In this document: piece after piece, positions 25,790 to 35,379 of the stretch
Layout of the letters: every line of letters begins with the position of its first letter
How positions within the stretch are numbered: the stretch's first letter is position 1
Source: Bacillota bacterium
Lineage (GTDB): Bacteria > Bacillota > Clostridia > Lachnospirales > Lachnospiraceae
Assembly (NCBI GenBank): GCA_023409835.1
Contig: JAEYQV010000088.1
Location: 1-45,612, forward strand
Direction of reading: 5' to 3'
DNA length: 45,612 bases
The notes under the pieces: generated by a model
What the model saw: only the letters and a program-made list of their open reading frames with translations
What the model was told of the DNA's origin: nothing
The model's database searches: none
Made by a program: the position numbers and the translations under genes

Positions 25790-27580
25790 ATGGCAGAATC
25801 AATGAAGGGCTTACACAGAAGCCACAGATGTACTGAAGTTTCCAATAAGAATATCGGAGATACTGTGACTGTAATGGGATGGGTGCAGAAGAACAGGAAT
25901 AAGGGAGGAATTATATTCGTTGATCTTAGGGATCGTACCGGACTTCTGCAGATCATATTTGAAGAAAATGATTGCGGAATCGAGAATTTTGCGAAAGCTG
26001 AGCGCCTAAGAAGTGAATTCGTGATAGCAGTAGTCGGTAAAGTAGAAGCCCGTTCGGGAGCTGTGAATGAGAATCTGGCAACCGGAGACATCGAGCTTCG
26101 TGCGAGTGAGCTCAGAATTCTTTCGGAGGCTGAAACTCCGCCGTTCCAGATAGAAGAGGAAAGTAAGACGAAGGAGGAGCTTAGACTCAAATACCGTTAT
26201 CTGGACCTTCGTAGACCGGATCTTCAGAATAATCTGATTCTTCGAAGCAAGGTGGCTAATATTACCCGCCAGTTCCTTTCAGAGGAAGGTTTTTTGGAGA
26301 TAGAGACGCCGATGCTGACGAAGAGCACACCGGAGGGAGCAAGGGATTACCTTGTACCGAGCCGCGTTCATCCCGGTAATTTCTATGCACTGCCACAGTC
26401 ACCCCAGCTGTTTAAGCAGCTTCTGATGTGTGCGGGCTATGACCGCTATTTCCAGATAGTAAAGTGCTTCCGTGATGAGGATCTTAGAGCTGACCGTCAG
26501 CCGGAGTTTACCCAGATTGATATGGAGTTATCCTTTGTGGATGTAGATGATGTCATCAGTGTAAATGAGCGTTTGCTGCAGAAAATGTTCAAAGAAAGTA
26601 TCGGTATCGATGTAGAGCTTCCGATTCAGAGAATGACTTATGCGGAAGCTATGGAGCGCTTTGGTTCCGATAAGCCGGATATCCGTTTCGGCATGGAATT
26701 AAAGAATGTTTCCGAGGTTGTTAAGAATTGCGGCTTCTCCGTATTCACCGGTGCCCTGGAGAAGGGTGGATCTGTCCGTGGGATCAATGCCAACGGCCAG
26801 GGTGAGATGCCCAGAAAGAAGATAGACGCTCTTGTGGATTATGCCAAGGACTTTGGAGCAAAGGGTCTGGCATATCTGTCCATCGGTGCAGACGGAACCT
26901 ATAAATCCTCCTTTAGTAAATTCATGACGGAGGAGGAGCTTAATGCTTTAGTTGCCGCAATGGATGGCAAGCCCGGGGATCTGTTGCTCTTCGCAGCGGA
27001 CGAGGATGATGTCGTATTTGCAGTACTTGGTAACCTAAGACTTGAGCTTGCAAGAAACCTTGGCCTATTGAACAAGGATGAATATAAATTCCTGTGGATA
27101 ACGGAATTCCCGCTCTTAGAGTACTCCAAGGAAGAGAACAGATTCGTTGCAAAGCATCACCCGTTTACCATGCCGATGGATGAGGATCTTGCACTCTTAG
27201 ATACGGATCCTGCGAAGGTAAGAGCTAAGGCCTACGATATTACCTTAAACGGTACAGAGGTTGGCGGTGGCTCCGTGAGAATCTTCCAGAGCGATGTACA
27301 GGAGAAGATGTTCGAGGTATTGGGCTTTACGAAGGAAAGTGCTTACGAGCGCTTTGGATTCCTGCTGAATGCATTTAAATACGGCGTTCCGCCCCATGCC
27401 GGATTGGCTTACGGTTTAGACCGTCTGGTTATGCTGATGGCGAAAGAGGATAGTATCCGCGATGTAATAGCCTTCCCGAAGGTAAAGGATGCCTCCTGCT
27501 TGATGACGGATGCTCCGAACGTGGTGGAGGATAAGCAGCTTACCGAGCTTGGAATTAAGCTTGGCTTAGAAGAAAAATAA
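25790..27580 (+). CDS. aspS: Aspartyl-tRNA synthetase
   Basis: 596 residues, a bacterial-size AspRS. Upstream AAGGAG is twelve bases from ATG, longer than usual, but no nearer start exists. N-terminal OB anticodon domain (VTVMGWVQKNRNKGGIIFVDLRD, here quoted in part), class II motif 2 FQIVKCFRDEDLRADRQPEF, the bacterial GAD insert between about residues 285 and 420, and motif 3 GLAYGLDRLVML. It charges tRNA-Asp and, if the organism lacks AsnRS, possibly also tRNA-Asn; discrimination cannot be judged here. In most relatives it would follow hisS directly. Confidence 0.96.
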   Translation: MAESMKGLHRSHRCTEVSNKNIGDTVTVMGWVQKNRNKGGIIFVDLRDRTGLLQIIFEENDCGIENFAKAERLRSEFVIAVVGKVEARSGAVNENLATGDIELRASELRILSEAETPPFQIEEESKTKEELRLKYRYLDLRRPDLQNNLILRSKVANITRQFLSEEGFLEIETPMLTKSTPEGARDYLVPSRVHPGNFYALPQSPQLFKQLLMCAGYDRYFQIVKCFRDEDLRADRQPEFTQIDMELSFVDVDDVISVNERLLQKMFKESIGIDVELPIQRMTYAEAMERFGSDKPDIRFGMELKNVSEVVKNCGFSVFTGALEKGGSVRGINANGQGEMPRKKIDALVDYAKDFGAKGLAYLSIGADGTYKSSFSKFMTEEELNALVAAMDGKPGDLLLFAADEDDVVFAVLGNLRLELARNLGLLNKDEYKFLWITEFPLLEYSKEENRFVAKHHPFTMPMDEDLALLDTDPAKVRAKAYDITLNGTEVGGGSVRIFQSDVQEKMFEVLGFTKESAYERFGFLLNAFKYGVPPHAGLAYGLDRLVMLMAKEDSIRDVIAFPKVKDASCLMTDAPNVVEDKQLTELGIKLGLEEK

Positions 27581-27589
27581 AATGATACA

Positions 27590-27720
27590 GGGCTGTCGTA
27601 TCGGCATTTTACGATGAGAGGAGCCTTGGACTTAAGTGCGTGTACACGCTCCTTCTGATTTTGGTGGAAGGAAAGTCCGAGCCCTCAATCGTATTGTGCT
27701 GAAAGGACGGCCCCTTTTTA
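27590..27720 (+). terminator. Giant terminator-like hairpin after aspS
   Basis: GGGCTGTC (27590-27597) pairs with GACGGCCC (27706-27713), then CTTTTTATAT. Inside, TCGGCA..TACGAT pairs with ATCGTA..TGCTGA, and TTGGACTT with AAAGTCCG; the tip carries the perfect palindrome GCGTGTACACGC (27638-27649). About 124 bases in total, far longer than a normal terminator. Confidence 0.75.
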
Positions 27721-27754
27721 TATGCCGCACTATAGCGGTGGAAGGGAGACAGCG

Positions 27755-28036
27755 ATGAATGAGATCATTAAGTTAATTGCAGCCGCATACCTGATTATAA
27801 TGAATATAACCGGCTTTCTTACCATGGGGCTGGATAAAAGGAGAGCGATAAGAAACCGATGGCGCATACCTGAGAGGACCCTCCTTGGAATCGCTCTGTT
27901 CGGAGGGGGTATCGGCTCCTATCTTGGAATGAAGTACTTCCGCCATAAGACGAAGCATAGGAGCTTTCAAATACTTCTGCCACTGACAGCGGCCTGCTAT
28001 CTTTTTCTTGGATTTTATCTCATAATCAGACGATAA
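27755..28036 (+). CDS. DUF1294 small membrane protein
   Basis: 93 residues from the ATG at 27755 (GGAAGGGAG seven bases upstream). Three hydrophobic helices: the first at about residues 6-24, the second after the DUF1294 signature MGLDKRRAIRNRWRIPERTL, and the third near the C-terminus. GGGIGSYLGMKYFRHKTKH is also typical for the family. DUF1294 proteins are widespread and have no known function. Single gene following the giant hairpin of aspS. Confidence 0.9.
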   Translation: MNEIIKLIAAAYLIIMNITGFLTMGLDKRRAIRNRWRIPERTLLGIALFGGGIGSYLGMKYFRHKTKHRSFQILLPLTAACYLFLGFYLIIRR

Positions 28037-28060
28037 AATCGAACTTAATACATCAAGCTC

Positions 28061-28141
28061 TTGACAGATATCCTATCTTCTGATACTATTGCTTTAAAGC
28101 GCAACGCTTTAAAGCAATTATACTTTAAAGCGATAAAGTAT
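28061..28141 (+). promoter_or_regulatory. Promoter of the symporter/arylacetate cluster with nested palindromes
   Basis: TTGACA (28061-28066), 17-base spacer, TACTAT (28084-28089) with extended -10 TGA. The expected start near 28096 lies inside a perfect 14-bp inverted repeat, ATTGCTTTAAAGCG-CAA-CGCTTTAAAGCAAT (28088-28118). A second dyad, ATACTTTA and TAAAGTAT (28120-28141), follows. The word CTTTAAAGC or CTTTAAAG occurs three times. Confidence 0.65.
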
Positions 28142-28170
28142 TTAAATATCAGAATAGTGAGGGAGAAGTT

Positions 28171-29700
28171 ATGTTTGTTAAGGTGGCTTTTTTGATTTGT
28201 TTCTTTGTAGTCATGTTTTTAGTCGGCTTATATGCAAGAAAGCATGCAACTAACGTTGGAGACTTCGTATTGGGAGGAAGAGCGGTAGGGCCGTGGCTCA
28301 CTGCATTTGCATATGGTACTACATATTTTTCTGCTGTTGTTTTTGTTGGTTATGCAGGTCAATTTGGATGGAAATACGGTACTGCGGCAACCTGGATCGG
28401 AATCGGTAACGCCTTCATCGGAAGCCTCTTGGCCTGGGTGATCTTAGGACGGAGAACCCGTGTTATGACTCATCACCTGCAATCCTCCACTATGCCTGAT
28501 TTCTTCGGTAGCAGATTTCACAGTAAGCCAATCAAGCTGGTATCCTCAGCAATCATTTTTATCTTCATGATACCGTATACAGCCTCCGTCTATAAGGGAC
28601 TTTCCGGCCTGTTCCATATGGCCTTCGGCGTGGACTATCGTATCTGTGTTCTAAGCATGGCGATACTGACCGGCCTCTATGTTATTCTGGGTGGTTATAT
28701 GGCAACTGCCATTAATGACTTTATTCAGGGCATCATCATGCTGGCGGGTATTATCGCAGTCATTACCGCTGTTATTAACGGACAGGGAGGCTTCATGGAG
28801 GCAATTGGCAACCTTGCGAAAATTCCGAGTGACTCTGCAGTCACCTTAGGCCAAGCCGGTGCCTATACCTCCTTCTTCGGACCGGATCCGAAGAACCTTC
28901 TGGGGGTTATTATTCTTACCTCGTTGGGTACCTGGGGACTTCCTCAGATGATACATAAATTCTATACAATCAAAAGTGAGAAATCGATTAAAACAGGAAC
29001 CATTATATCTACGGTCTTTGCAGTGATTATCTCCGGAGGGTGCTATTTTCTCGGCAGCTTTGGAAGACTGTTTGACGATAAGGCAATCTACAAGGCAAAC
29101 GGCACAATTGATTTTGATACGATTGTTCCCCACATGCTGTCCGGTCTGCCGGATATATTGATCGGTGTGGTGGTTGTCCTGGTTTTATCGGCTTCCATGT
29201 CAACCCTCTCGGGCCTGGTTCTGACCTCCAGCTCTACACTGACGCTGGACTTCATTAAAGGTACCATCGTAAAAACCATAAGTGAGAAGAAGCAGCTTCT
29301 GATCATGAGAATATTAATTGTATTCTTTATCGGAATATCTGTTTACCTGGCGTTAAATCCGATCACCTTCATTGCTCAGCTGATGAGTATTTCCTGGGGT
29401 GCGATGGCCGGCTCCTTCCTGGCACCATTCCTATATGGTCTGTATTGGAAGGGAGTGACGAAGCTCGCTGTCTGGGTCAGCTTTCTCTCCGGTGTCGGCA
29501 TAACTGTATCCAATATGTTCTTAAAATACATTGATTCTCCGATTAATGCCGGAGCAATCGCAATGGTAGCGGGTCTGGTTCTTGTACCGGTGATTAGTCT
29601 GATTACTCCTAAGTTAAGGAGCGATAAGGTTAATGAAATATTCGCCTGCTATGATGAGACAGTAACCGTACATACGAAGAAATCCATTCAGGAAGCATAA
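28171..29700 (+). CDS. Sodium:solute symporter (SSS family)
   Basis: 509 residues, ATG after GTGAGGGAGAAG. About 13 hydrophobic segments, as in the SSS family (PutP/PanF type). The N-terminus runs VGDFVLGGRAVGPWLTAFAY, with the usual Gly-Gly-Arg before TM2, and WIGIGNAFIGSLLAWVILG follows. The family imports organic acids, sugars or amino acids with sodium. Its place upstream of IorAB and PaaK genes suggests an aromatic acid or related carboxylate, which is inference only. A hairpin after the gene may limit read-through into paaK. Confidence 0.92.
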   Translation: MFVKVAFLICFFVVMFLVGLYARKHATNVGDFVLGGRAVGPWLTAFAYGTTYFSAVVFVGYAGQFGWKYGTAATWIGIGNAFIGSLLAWVILGRRTRVMTHHLQSSTMPDFFGSRFHSKPIKLVSSAIIFIFMIPYTASVYKGLSGLFHMAFGVDYRICVLSMAILTGLYVILGGYMATAINDFIQGIIMLAGIIAVITAVINGQGGFMEAIGNLAKIPSDSAVTLGQAGAYTSFFGPDPKNLLGVIILTSLGTWGLPQMIHKFYTIKSEKSIKTGTIISTVFAVIISGGCYFLGSFGRLFDDKAIYKANGTIDFDTIVPHMLSGLPDILIGVVVVLVLSASMSTLSGLVLTSSSTLTLDFIKGTIVKTISEKKQLLIMRILIVFFIGISVYLALNPITFIAQLMSISWGAMAGSFLAPFLYGLYWKGVTKLAVWVSFLSGVGITVSNMFLKYIDSPINAGAIAMVAGLVLVPVISLITPKLRSDKVNEIFACYDETVTVHTKKSIQEA

Positions 29701-29752
29701 TACGTAATTTTTACAGGAAAACCTGTAGTTAATTGGCTATTATGACGGGAAA

Positions 29753-29773
29753 GGGGCTGTTTTGAACAGCTCC
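29753..29773 (+). terminator. Short hairpin between symporter and paaK
   Basis: GGGGCTGTT and AACAGCTCC around TTG; no T-run beyond TTACT. A smaller ACAGG/CCTGT stem lies at about 29714-29727. Partial read-through is likely. Confidence 0.45.
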
Positions 29774-29894
29774 TTACTCCTGTCTTAACCGGTGATCAGT
29801 ATTACCGGAGGAATAGATGCTATTACTTACAAAAATACATGCAATCCAATCATCTAACAAAACGATGCATGAAATATGAAGGGGGAATCATGAC

Positions 29895-31199
29895 ATGATT
29901 TGGGCAAAGGAAGAATCACTACCCAGAAAAGAAATAGAAGCCATCCAGCTGGCTAGACTTAAGGAAACCGTAGCACGGATATATGAGAAGGTACCTGCAT
30001 ACCGTGCGAAGATGGATGAGGCAGGTGTGAGCTGCGAGGACATTAAGAGCCTTGATGATTTAAGGAAGCTTCCATTCACATATAAACAGGATTTGAGGGA
30101 TAACTATCCCTTCGGTCTATTTACGGTACCCAAGAAGGAGCTGGTCCGAATCCATGCTTCCTCAGGCACCACAGGAAAGCCCACTGTGGTCGGCTATACG
30201 AAGAAGGATCTTGAAACCTGGACGGAATGTGTATCCAGAATCGCTGTCATGGGTGGAGCTTCTCCGGAGGATGTTGCACAGATATGCTTCGGTTACGGTA
30301 TGTTTACCGGAGCCCTTGGTCTCCATTATGGACTTGAAAACATCGGAGCCAGTGTATGTCCTACCTCTTCCGGTAATACGCAGAAGCAAATTATGTATAT
30401 GCAGGATTTTGGTACGACTCTGCTCGTAGCAACCCCTTCCTATGCATTACATATCGGTGAGGTGGCACGGCAGATGGGACTTGACCCTGCAAAGGATCTG
30501 AATGTGAAGATTGGCCTGTTTGGCGGCGAAGGTATGACTGAGCCGATGAGACAGGAGATGTATAAGCTCTGGAGCCAGGATATGAAGGTTACCCAGAATT
30601 ATGGTATGAGTGAGCTGATCGGCCCCGGAGTCTCCGGTGAATGTCTGGAGCTCTGCGGAATGCATATTAATGAAGATCATTTTATCCCTGAAATCATTGA
30701 TCCGGAAACCGGCGAGGTATTGCCTCCGGGGTCCAAGGGTGAGCTTGTAATTACCTGCATCACCAAGGAGGCTCTGCCGTTAATCCGGTACAGGACGAAG
30801 GATATCTCAAGGCTGATGTATGAGCCCTGTAAATGCGGAAGGACAACCGTCAGAATGGAGAATCTGTCCGGACGGGCAGACGATATGCTCATCATCCGCG
30901 GAGTTAATGTATTCCCGTCCCAGATTGAAGAGGTGCTCCTAAAGGTCCCGGAAATCGGTGCCCATTATGAGATTATTGTGGAACGTAAGAACCATCTGGA
31001 TACCATGGAGATTAAGGTGGAGCTGGCTGACGAATCACTTTTGGATTCCTATTCTAAGTTAGGTGAGCTGGAGCACAGAATCAAATCGAACTTGCGTGTT
31101 GTATTGGGAGTTGATGCTGTGATAAAATTAGTTGCACCAAGAAGTTTACAGCGTTTCGAAGGAAAAGCAAAGAGAGTAACCGATCTGCGTAAGGAGTGA
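29895..31199 (+). CDS. paaK: Phenylacetate-CoA ligase (first copy)
   Basis: 434 residues, ATG after AGGGGGAA. AMP-forming adenylating enzyme: P-loop SSGTTGKPTVVGYT, the YGMSELIGPGVSGEC motif, the YRTKDISR adenylate loop and the flexible hinge SGRADDMLIIRGVNVFPSQIE. It converts arylacetate, ATP and CoA to arylacetyl-CoA, or the reverse to save ATP. The adjacent iorAB genes make arylacetyl-CoA from arylpyruvates, favouring a fermentative direction in which ligase releases acid and conserves energy. That direction is inference. A second homologue lies 2.9 kb downstream. Confidence 0.93.
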   Translation: MIWAKEESLPRKEIEAIQLARLKETVARIYEKVPAYRAKMDEAGVSCEDIKSLDDLRKLPFTYKQDLRDNYPFGLFTVPKKELVRIHASSGTTGKPTVVGYTKKDLETWTECVSRIAVMGGASPEDVAQICFGYGMFTGALGLHYGLENIGASVCPTSSGNTQKQIMYMQDFGTTLLVATPSYALHIGEVARQMGLDPAKDLNVKIGLFGGEGMTEPMRQEMYKLWSQDMKVTQNYGMSELIGPGVSGECLELCGMHINEDHFIPEIIDPETGEVLPPGSKGELVITCITKEALPLIRYRTKDISRLMYEPCKCGRTTVRMENLSGRADDMLIIRGVNVFPSQIEEVLLKVPEIGAHYEIIVERKNHLDTMEIKVELADESLLDSYSKLGELEHRIKSNLRVVLGVDAVIKLVAPRSLQRFEGKAKRVTDLRKE

Positions 31200-31240
31200 T
31201 CTTAACCGACGGTTTTGATATCAGAAAGGAGTAATACATC

Positions 31241-32983
31241 GTGGCAGACAAAGTTATAATGCTTGGAAATGAGGCATTTGCCCGTGGGGCCTATGAAGCG
31301 GGCTGTAAGGTATCCGCTGCTTATCCGGGAACACCAAGCACAGAAATCAGTGAAAATATTGTAAAGTATGACGAGATTTATTCAGAGTGGTCACCGAATG
31401 AGAAGGTAGCCATGGAGGTTGCAATCGGAGCCTCCATCAGTGGTGTAAGAGCCCTTGCTTCCATGAAGCATGTTGGTCTTAATGTAGCAGCTGACCCATT
31501 ATTTACGGCAGCATATTCCGGTGTAAACGGAGGCCTGGTCGTGATTGTGGCAGATGATCCGGGACTTTACAGTTCCCAGAATGAGCAGGATACCAGAGCG
31601 GTTGCCAGAGCAGCAAAGGTTCCGGTGCTTGAGCCCTCCGACAGCGCAGAGGCGAAGGAATTTGTTAAATTTGCATTTGATCTGAGTGAACAATATGACA
31701 CTCCGGTGATTGTAAGAAGTACGACCAGACTGTCTCACTCTCAGGGAATGGTGAAGCTGTGTGACAGAATTGTACCGGAGGATAAGCCCTATGTGAGGGA
31801 TGTGGCCAAGAATGTTATGATGCCTGCGAATGCAATGGGCCGTCATCTGGTGGTAGAGAGTCGGGAAATCGCATTGGCGAAGGATGGCAGCAGCTTCCCA
31901 ATCAATCAGGTAGAATATAATGATACCCAAATAGGTGTCATTACCTCCGGTATTCCGTATCAGTATGTGAAGGAAGCACTTCCGGAGGCCTCCGTTCTGA
32001 AGCTGGGGCTGATTAATCCATTGCCAAAGGAATTAATTATGGAATTTGCCTCCAAGGTGGAGACTCTATATATTGTAGAAGAACTAGATCCGATCATCGA
32101 GGAGCAGGTGAGATCCTGGGGAATCGATGCCATTGGTAAAGATATACTGACGGTACAGGGTGAATATTCCGCGAATCTACTCCGGCGTGCAATTAAGGGA
32201 GAGAATCTGGCAGCGGCTCATGCAGCTGTGGTTCCGAATCGTCCTCCGATTCTATGTCCGGGTTGTCCCCATAGGAGTGTATTCTCCGTATTAAATAAGT
32301 TAAAGATTCATGGAGCTGGCGATATCGGCTGTTATACCCTTGGTGCTGTGGCACCCTTAAGTGTGATTGATACTACGATCTGTATGGGTGCGAGTATATC
32401 CTCCCTCCATGGTATGGAGAAGGCAAAGGGTAAGGATTATATCAAGAATTGGGTAGCAGTAATCGGTGATTCCACCTTTATGCATACCGGTATTAATTCC
32501 CTCATCAATATGGTTTATAATAAGGGTACGGGTACTGTTATGATCTTAGATAACTCTACCACAGGTATGACCGGTCATCAGGATCATGCTGCAACAGGCA
32601 GGACTCTGAAGGGAGAAGCTACCAATGCCGTAGATCTCGCTGCATTATGTAAGGCGGTTGGAGTGAACCATGTCTATGTTGTTAATGCTTTCGATACCGC
32701 TCAGCTGGAGAAGGTAATTAAGGAAGCGAATGCAATGGATGAGGTAGCTGTCATCATTGCTCAGGCACCCTGCGTATTGCTGGATAAGACTCCGACGAAG
32801 AAGCAATACCGCGTCGATCATGATCTCTGCATGAAGTGCGGGATGTGTATGAAGCCCGGCTGCCCTGCCATCACCAAGAAGGAAAACGGCGCTATCGTAG
32901 TGAATGACACCATGTGTAATGGCTGTGGCTTATGTGAGACCTTATGCAGGTTCAAAGCAATGAAGCCGGTTCAGCTCGGGTAG
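31241..32983 (+). CDS. iorA: Indolepyruvate:ferredoxin oxidoreductase, alpha subunit
   Basis: 580 residues, upstream AAAGGAG. Pyrimidine- and TPP-binding halves of the 2-oxoacid oxidoreductase family: AYPGTPSTEISENI in the first, PPILCPGCPHRSVF and the TPP motif GDSTFMHTGINSL with DNSTTGMTGHQDH in the second. A C-terminal two-cluster ferredoxin domain holds CMKCGMCMKPGCPAI and CNGCGLCETLCRF, supplying electrons to ferredoxin. The IorAB enzyme oxidatively decarboxylates aromatic 2-oxo acids to arylacetyl-CoA, CO2 and reduced ferredoxin. Oxygen-sensitive, so it marks an anaerobe. Confidence 0.95.
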   Translation: MADKVIMLGNEAFARGAYEAGCKVSAAYPGTPSTEISENIVKYDEIYSEWSPNEKVAMEVAIGASISGVRALASMKHVGLNVAADPLFTAAYSGVNGGLVVIVADDPGLYSSQNEQDTRAVARAAKVPVLEPSDSAEAKEFVKFAFDLSEQYDTPVIVRSTTRLSHSQGMVKLCDRIVPEDKPYVRDVAKNVMMPANAMGRHLVVESREIALAKDGSSFPINQVEYNDTQIGVITSGIPYQYVKEALPEASVLKLGLINPLPKELIMEFASKVETLYIVEELDPIIEEQVRSWGIDAIGKDILTVQGEYSANLLRRAIKGENLAAAHAAVVPNRPPILCPGCPHRSVFSVLNKLKIHGAGDIGCYTLGAVAPLSVIDTTICMGASISSLHGMEKAKGKDYIKNWVAVIGDSTFMHTGINSLINMVYNKGTGTVMILDNSTTGMTGHQDHAATGRTLKGEATNAVDLAALCKAVGVNHVYVVNAFDTAQLEKVIKEANAMDEVAVIIAQAPCVLLDKTPTKKQYRVDHDLCMKCGMCMKPGCPAITKKENGAIVVNDTMCNGCGLCETLCRFKAMKPVQLG

Positions 32984-33007
32984 GATAAAGGAGGCGTGGT
33001 TAATAAC

Positions 33008-33580
33008 ATGGAAACTAAGAATATAATGATTGTCGGCGTCGGCGGACAGGGAACCCTGCTTACCAGCAGAATCCTTGGGGGACTGGCGATACATGCAGGT
33101 TATGATGTGAAGCTTTCCGAGGTACATGGAATGGCACAGCGGGGAGGAAGCGTTGTAACCTTTGTAAGATACGGAACGAAGGTAAATGAGCCGATTATCG
33201 AGGAAGGACATGCGGACGTGCTGATTGCATTCGAGCGGCTGGAGGCTCTCCGGTATGCCCATTTCTTAAAGAAGGGCGGTGCCATTGTTGTCAATGACCA
33301 GAGGATTGATCCGATGCCGGTGGTAATCGGTGCGGCTAAGTATCCGGAGAATATTCTGGAGGACTTAGGAGAGACCCACCGTGTATATAAGGTGAATGCC
33401 CTTGAAGAAGCCAAGAAGCTTGGTAACAGCAGGGTCTTTAACGTAATTGTTCTGGGAATTGCCGCCCAGCACATGGACTTTACAATGGAAGACTGGCTGA
33501 CTGTAATTGAGAAGACAGTTCCGGCGAAGACCGTGGAAATCAATAAAAAGGCCTTTGAAGCAGGATATAACCTGCATTAA
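33008..33580 (+). CDS. iorB: Indolepyruvate:ferredoxin oxidoreductase, beta subunit
   Basis: 190 residues from the ATG at 33008. The AAAGGAGG at 32988-32994 is 13 bases away; a GTG at 32996 lies only one base from it, so I prefer the ATG. Gamma-domain of the oxidoreductase with VGVGGQGTLLTSRILGGLA and EVHGMAQRGGSVVTFVRYG, both signatures of the family, forming the CoA-binding subunit partner of IorA. Genes are separated by about 24 bases and certainly co-expressed. Confidence 0.95.
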   Translation: METKNIMIVGVGGQGTLLTSRILGGLAIHAGYDVKLSEVHGMAQRGGSVVTFVRYGTKVNEPIIEEGHADVLIAFERLEALRYAHFLKKGGAIVVNDQRIDPMPVVIGAAKYPENILEDLGETHRVYKVNALEEAKKLGNSRVFNVIVLGIAAQHMDFTMEDWLTVIEKTVPAKTVEINKKAFEAGYNLH

Positions 33581-33658
33581 ACGATGGGCTTCAACCATAC
33601 ATATAAATAATTGCGAACGATATAAGCTACATAACAAAATTTAAAGGAGGTATTTACT

Positions 33659-34084
33659 ATGATCAAACAGCTGTCCGTATTTGTTCAAAACGAAATAGGT
33701 AGTCTGGCAGGAGTAACGGCAGTATTAAAAGAAAACCATATTAATTTACGGGCAATCGCATCCTTTGACACACCCGAGTTTGCTATCCTAAGAATTGTAG
33801 TTGATCAGCCGGAAAAAACGAAGAAACTGTTAGCAGAAAACGGATTTGCAGTGAAGATGTCAGAGGCTGTTGCAGTTGAGCTTAAGGATCAACCCGGTGA
33901 GCTGGATGGTATGCTTCATGTCATAGCAGATGCTAAGCTTGGTGTAAACTATATCTATTCCATAGTGCTGCGAAATGGTAAGGCTCCTCTGATGATAGTA
34001 AATACAGATGATCTTGGTAGAACGGCTACTGTACTGAAGGAGAATGGCTATATTGTAGCAGAACAGGAGGATATGTTAACATGA
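33659..34084 (+). CDS. Double ACT-domain protein (first copy)
   Basis: 141 residues, ATG after AAAGGAGG at normal spacing. Two ACT domains: residues about 2-65 (QLSVFVQNEIGSLAGVTAVL) and about 72-140 (VELKDQPGELDGMLHVIADA). No catalytic or DNA-binding domain. ACT pairs bind amino acids; proteins of this COG4747 type are commonly beside paaK and ior genes, so aromatic amino-acid sensing is likely. The last four bases overlap the start of the second paaK, showing translational coupling with it. Confidence 0.9.
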   Translation: MIKQLSVFVQNEIGSLAGVTAVLKENHINLRAIASFDTPEFAILRIVVDQPEKTKKLLAENGFAVKMSEAVAVELKDQPGELDGMLHVIADAKLGVNYIYSIVLRNGKAPLMIVNTDDLGRTATVLKENGYIVAEQEDMLT

Positions 34085-35379
34085 TATGGAACGAGACGAA
34101 GGAATGTATGAGCCGGGATGAGCTGCATTGTCTGCAGAGCGCCAGACTTAAGAAGATGGTAAACCGTGTCTATCATAATGTGGAATTTTATCGTAAGAAA
34201 ATGCAGCAGTTGGGTCTGGAGCCCGGGGATATCAAGTCGATTGATGATCTCAAGCTGCTTCCCTTTACAACCAAGAATGACCTCAGAGATAACTATCCGT
34301 TCGGCTTGTTTGCTGTTCCGCAGTCAGAAATCGTCAGAGTGCATGCATCTTCGGGAACAACCGGAAAAGCTACTGTAGTCGGTTATACCAGAAAGGATAT
34401 CGAGATCTGGCAGGAATGTGTTGCCAGAGTTCTTGCGATGGCGGGAATCGGGCCCCAGGACAGAGTTCAGGTGGCTTACGGTTACGGTCTCTTCACCGGT
34501 GGTCTGGGGCTGCACTATGGCGCTGAGAATATCGGTGCTACGGTAATCCCTATGTCAACCGGCAACACTCAGAGACTGATTACCATGATGGAGGATTTCA
34601 TGGCCACGGCAATTGCCTGTACGCCCTCCTATCTGTTACATATTGCCGAGACTCTGGAGGAAACCGGTAAGCTCGGTAATATCCATCTCAAAGCAGCCAT
34701 CTGCGGTGCCGAGCCCTGGACGGAGAATATGAGGAAGGATATTGAGAGGAAGCTGAACCTAAAGGCCTATGATATCTATGGTCTGAGTGAGATCCTCGGA
34801 CCCGGTGTTGCTGCTGACTGTGAATACCATAATGGTCTGCATGTATACGAAGATCATTTCGTCCCGGAGATTATCAATCCGGATACCCTGGAGCCCTGTA
34901 AGGAAGGTGAGACAGGTGAGCTGGTATTCACAACGATTACGAAGGAAGCCTTGCCGTTGTTCCGTTACAGAACAAAGGATCTGACCAGCATTACCTATGA
35001 TAAATGTGAATGTGGAAGAACTCTTGCCCGTATCTCCAGATTTAAGGGACGCTCCGACGATATGCTGATTATCCGTGGTGTCAACGTATTCCCATCCCAG
35101 GTAGAAGCGGCGCTGCTTGAAATTGGCGAAACCAGCCCTCATTATTTGCTGATTGTAGACCGTATCAATAACCTTGATATTCTTGAGGTTCAGGTTGAGG
35201 TAGAGGAGCGATTCTTCTCAGATGAGATCAAGGAACTGGAGAATTTGACGAAGAAGATTTCCCATGTGCTTCAATCAGCTCTTGGGCTTGCCGTAAAGGT
35301 GAAGCTGGTTGAACCAAAGACCATAGCTCGGAGTGAAGGTAAAGCCAAGCGTGTTATAGACAAACGAAAATTGGTCTAG
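34081..35379 (+). CDS. paaK: Phenylacetate-CoA ligase (second copy)
   Basis: 432 residues, ATG overlapping the ACT gene by four bases. Same motifs as the first copy: SSGTTGKATVVGYT, YGLSEILGPGVAADC, YRTKDLTS, and KGRSDDMLIIRGVNVFPSQVE. By eye the copies are clearly homologous throughout but diverge at many positions, so an old duplication or separate specificity (phenyl- versus hydroxyphenyl- or indole-acetate) is likely. The two ligases may serve different arylacetates made by IorAB. The stop codon TAG is followed in frame by a decayed copy of its own C-terminal tail. Confidence 0.93.
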   Translation: MIWNETKECMSRDELHCLQSARLKKMVNRVYHNVEFYRKKMQQLGLEPGDIKSIDDLKLLPFTTKNDLRDNYPFGLFAVPQSEIVRVHASSGTTGKATVVGYTRKDIEIWQECVARVLAMAGIGPQDRVQVAYGYGLFTGGLGLHYGAENIGATVIPMSTGNTQRLITMMEDFMATAIACTPSYLLHIAETLEETGKLGNIHLKAAICGAEPWTENMRKDIERKLNLKAYDIYGLSEILGPGVAADCEYHNGLHVYEDHFVPEIINPDTLEPCKEGETGELVFTTITKEALPLFRYRTKDLTSITYDKCECGRTLARISRFKGRSDDMLIIRGVNVFPSQVEAALLEIGETSPHYLLIVDRINNLDILEVQVEVEERFFSDEIKELENLTKKISHVLQSALGLAVKVKLVEPKTIARSEGKAKRVIDKRKLV

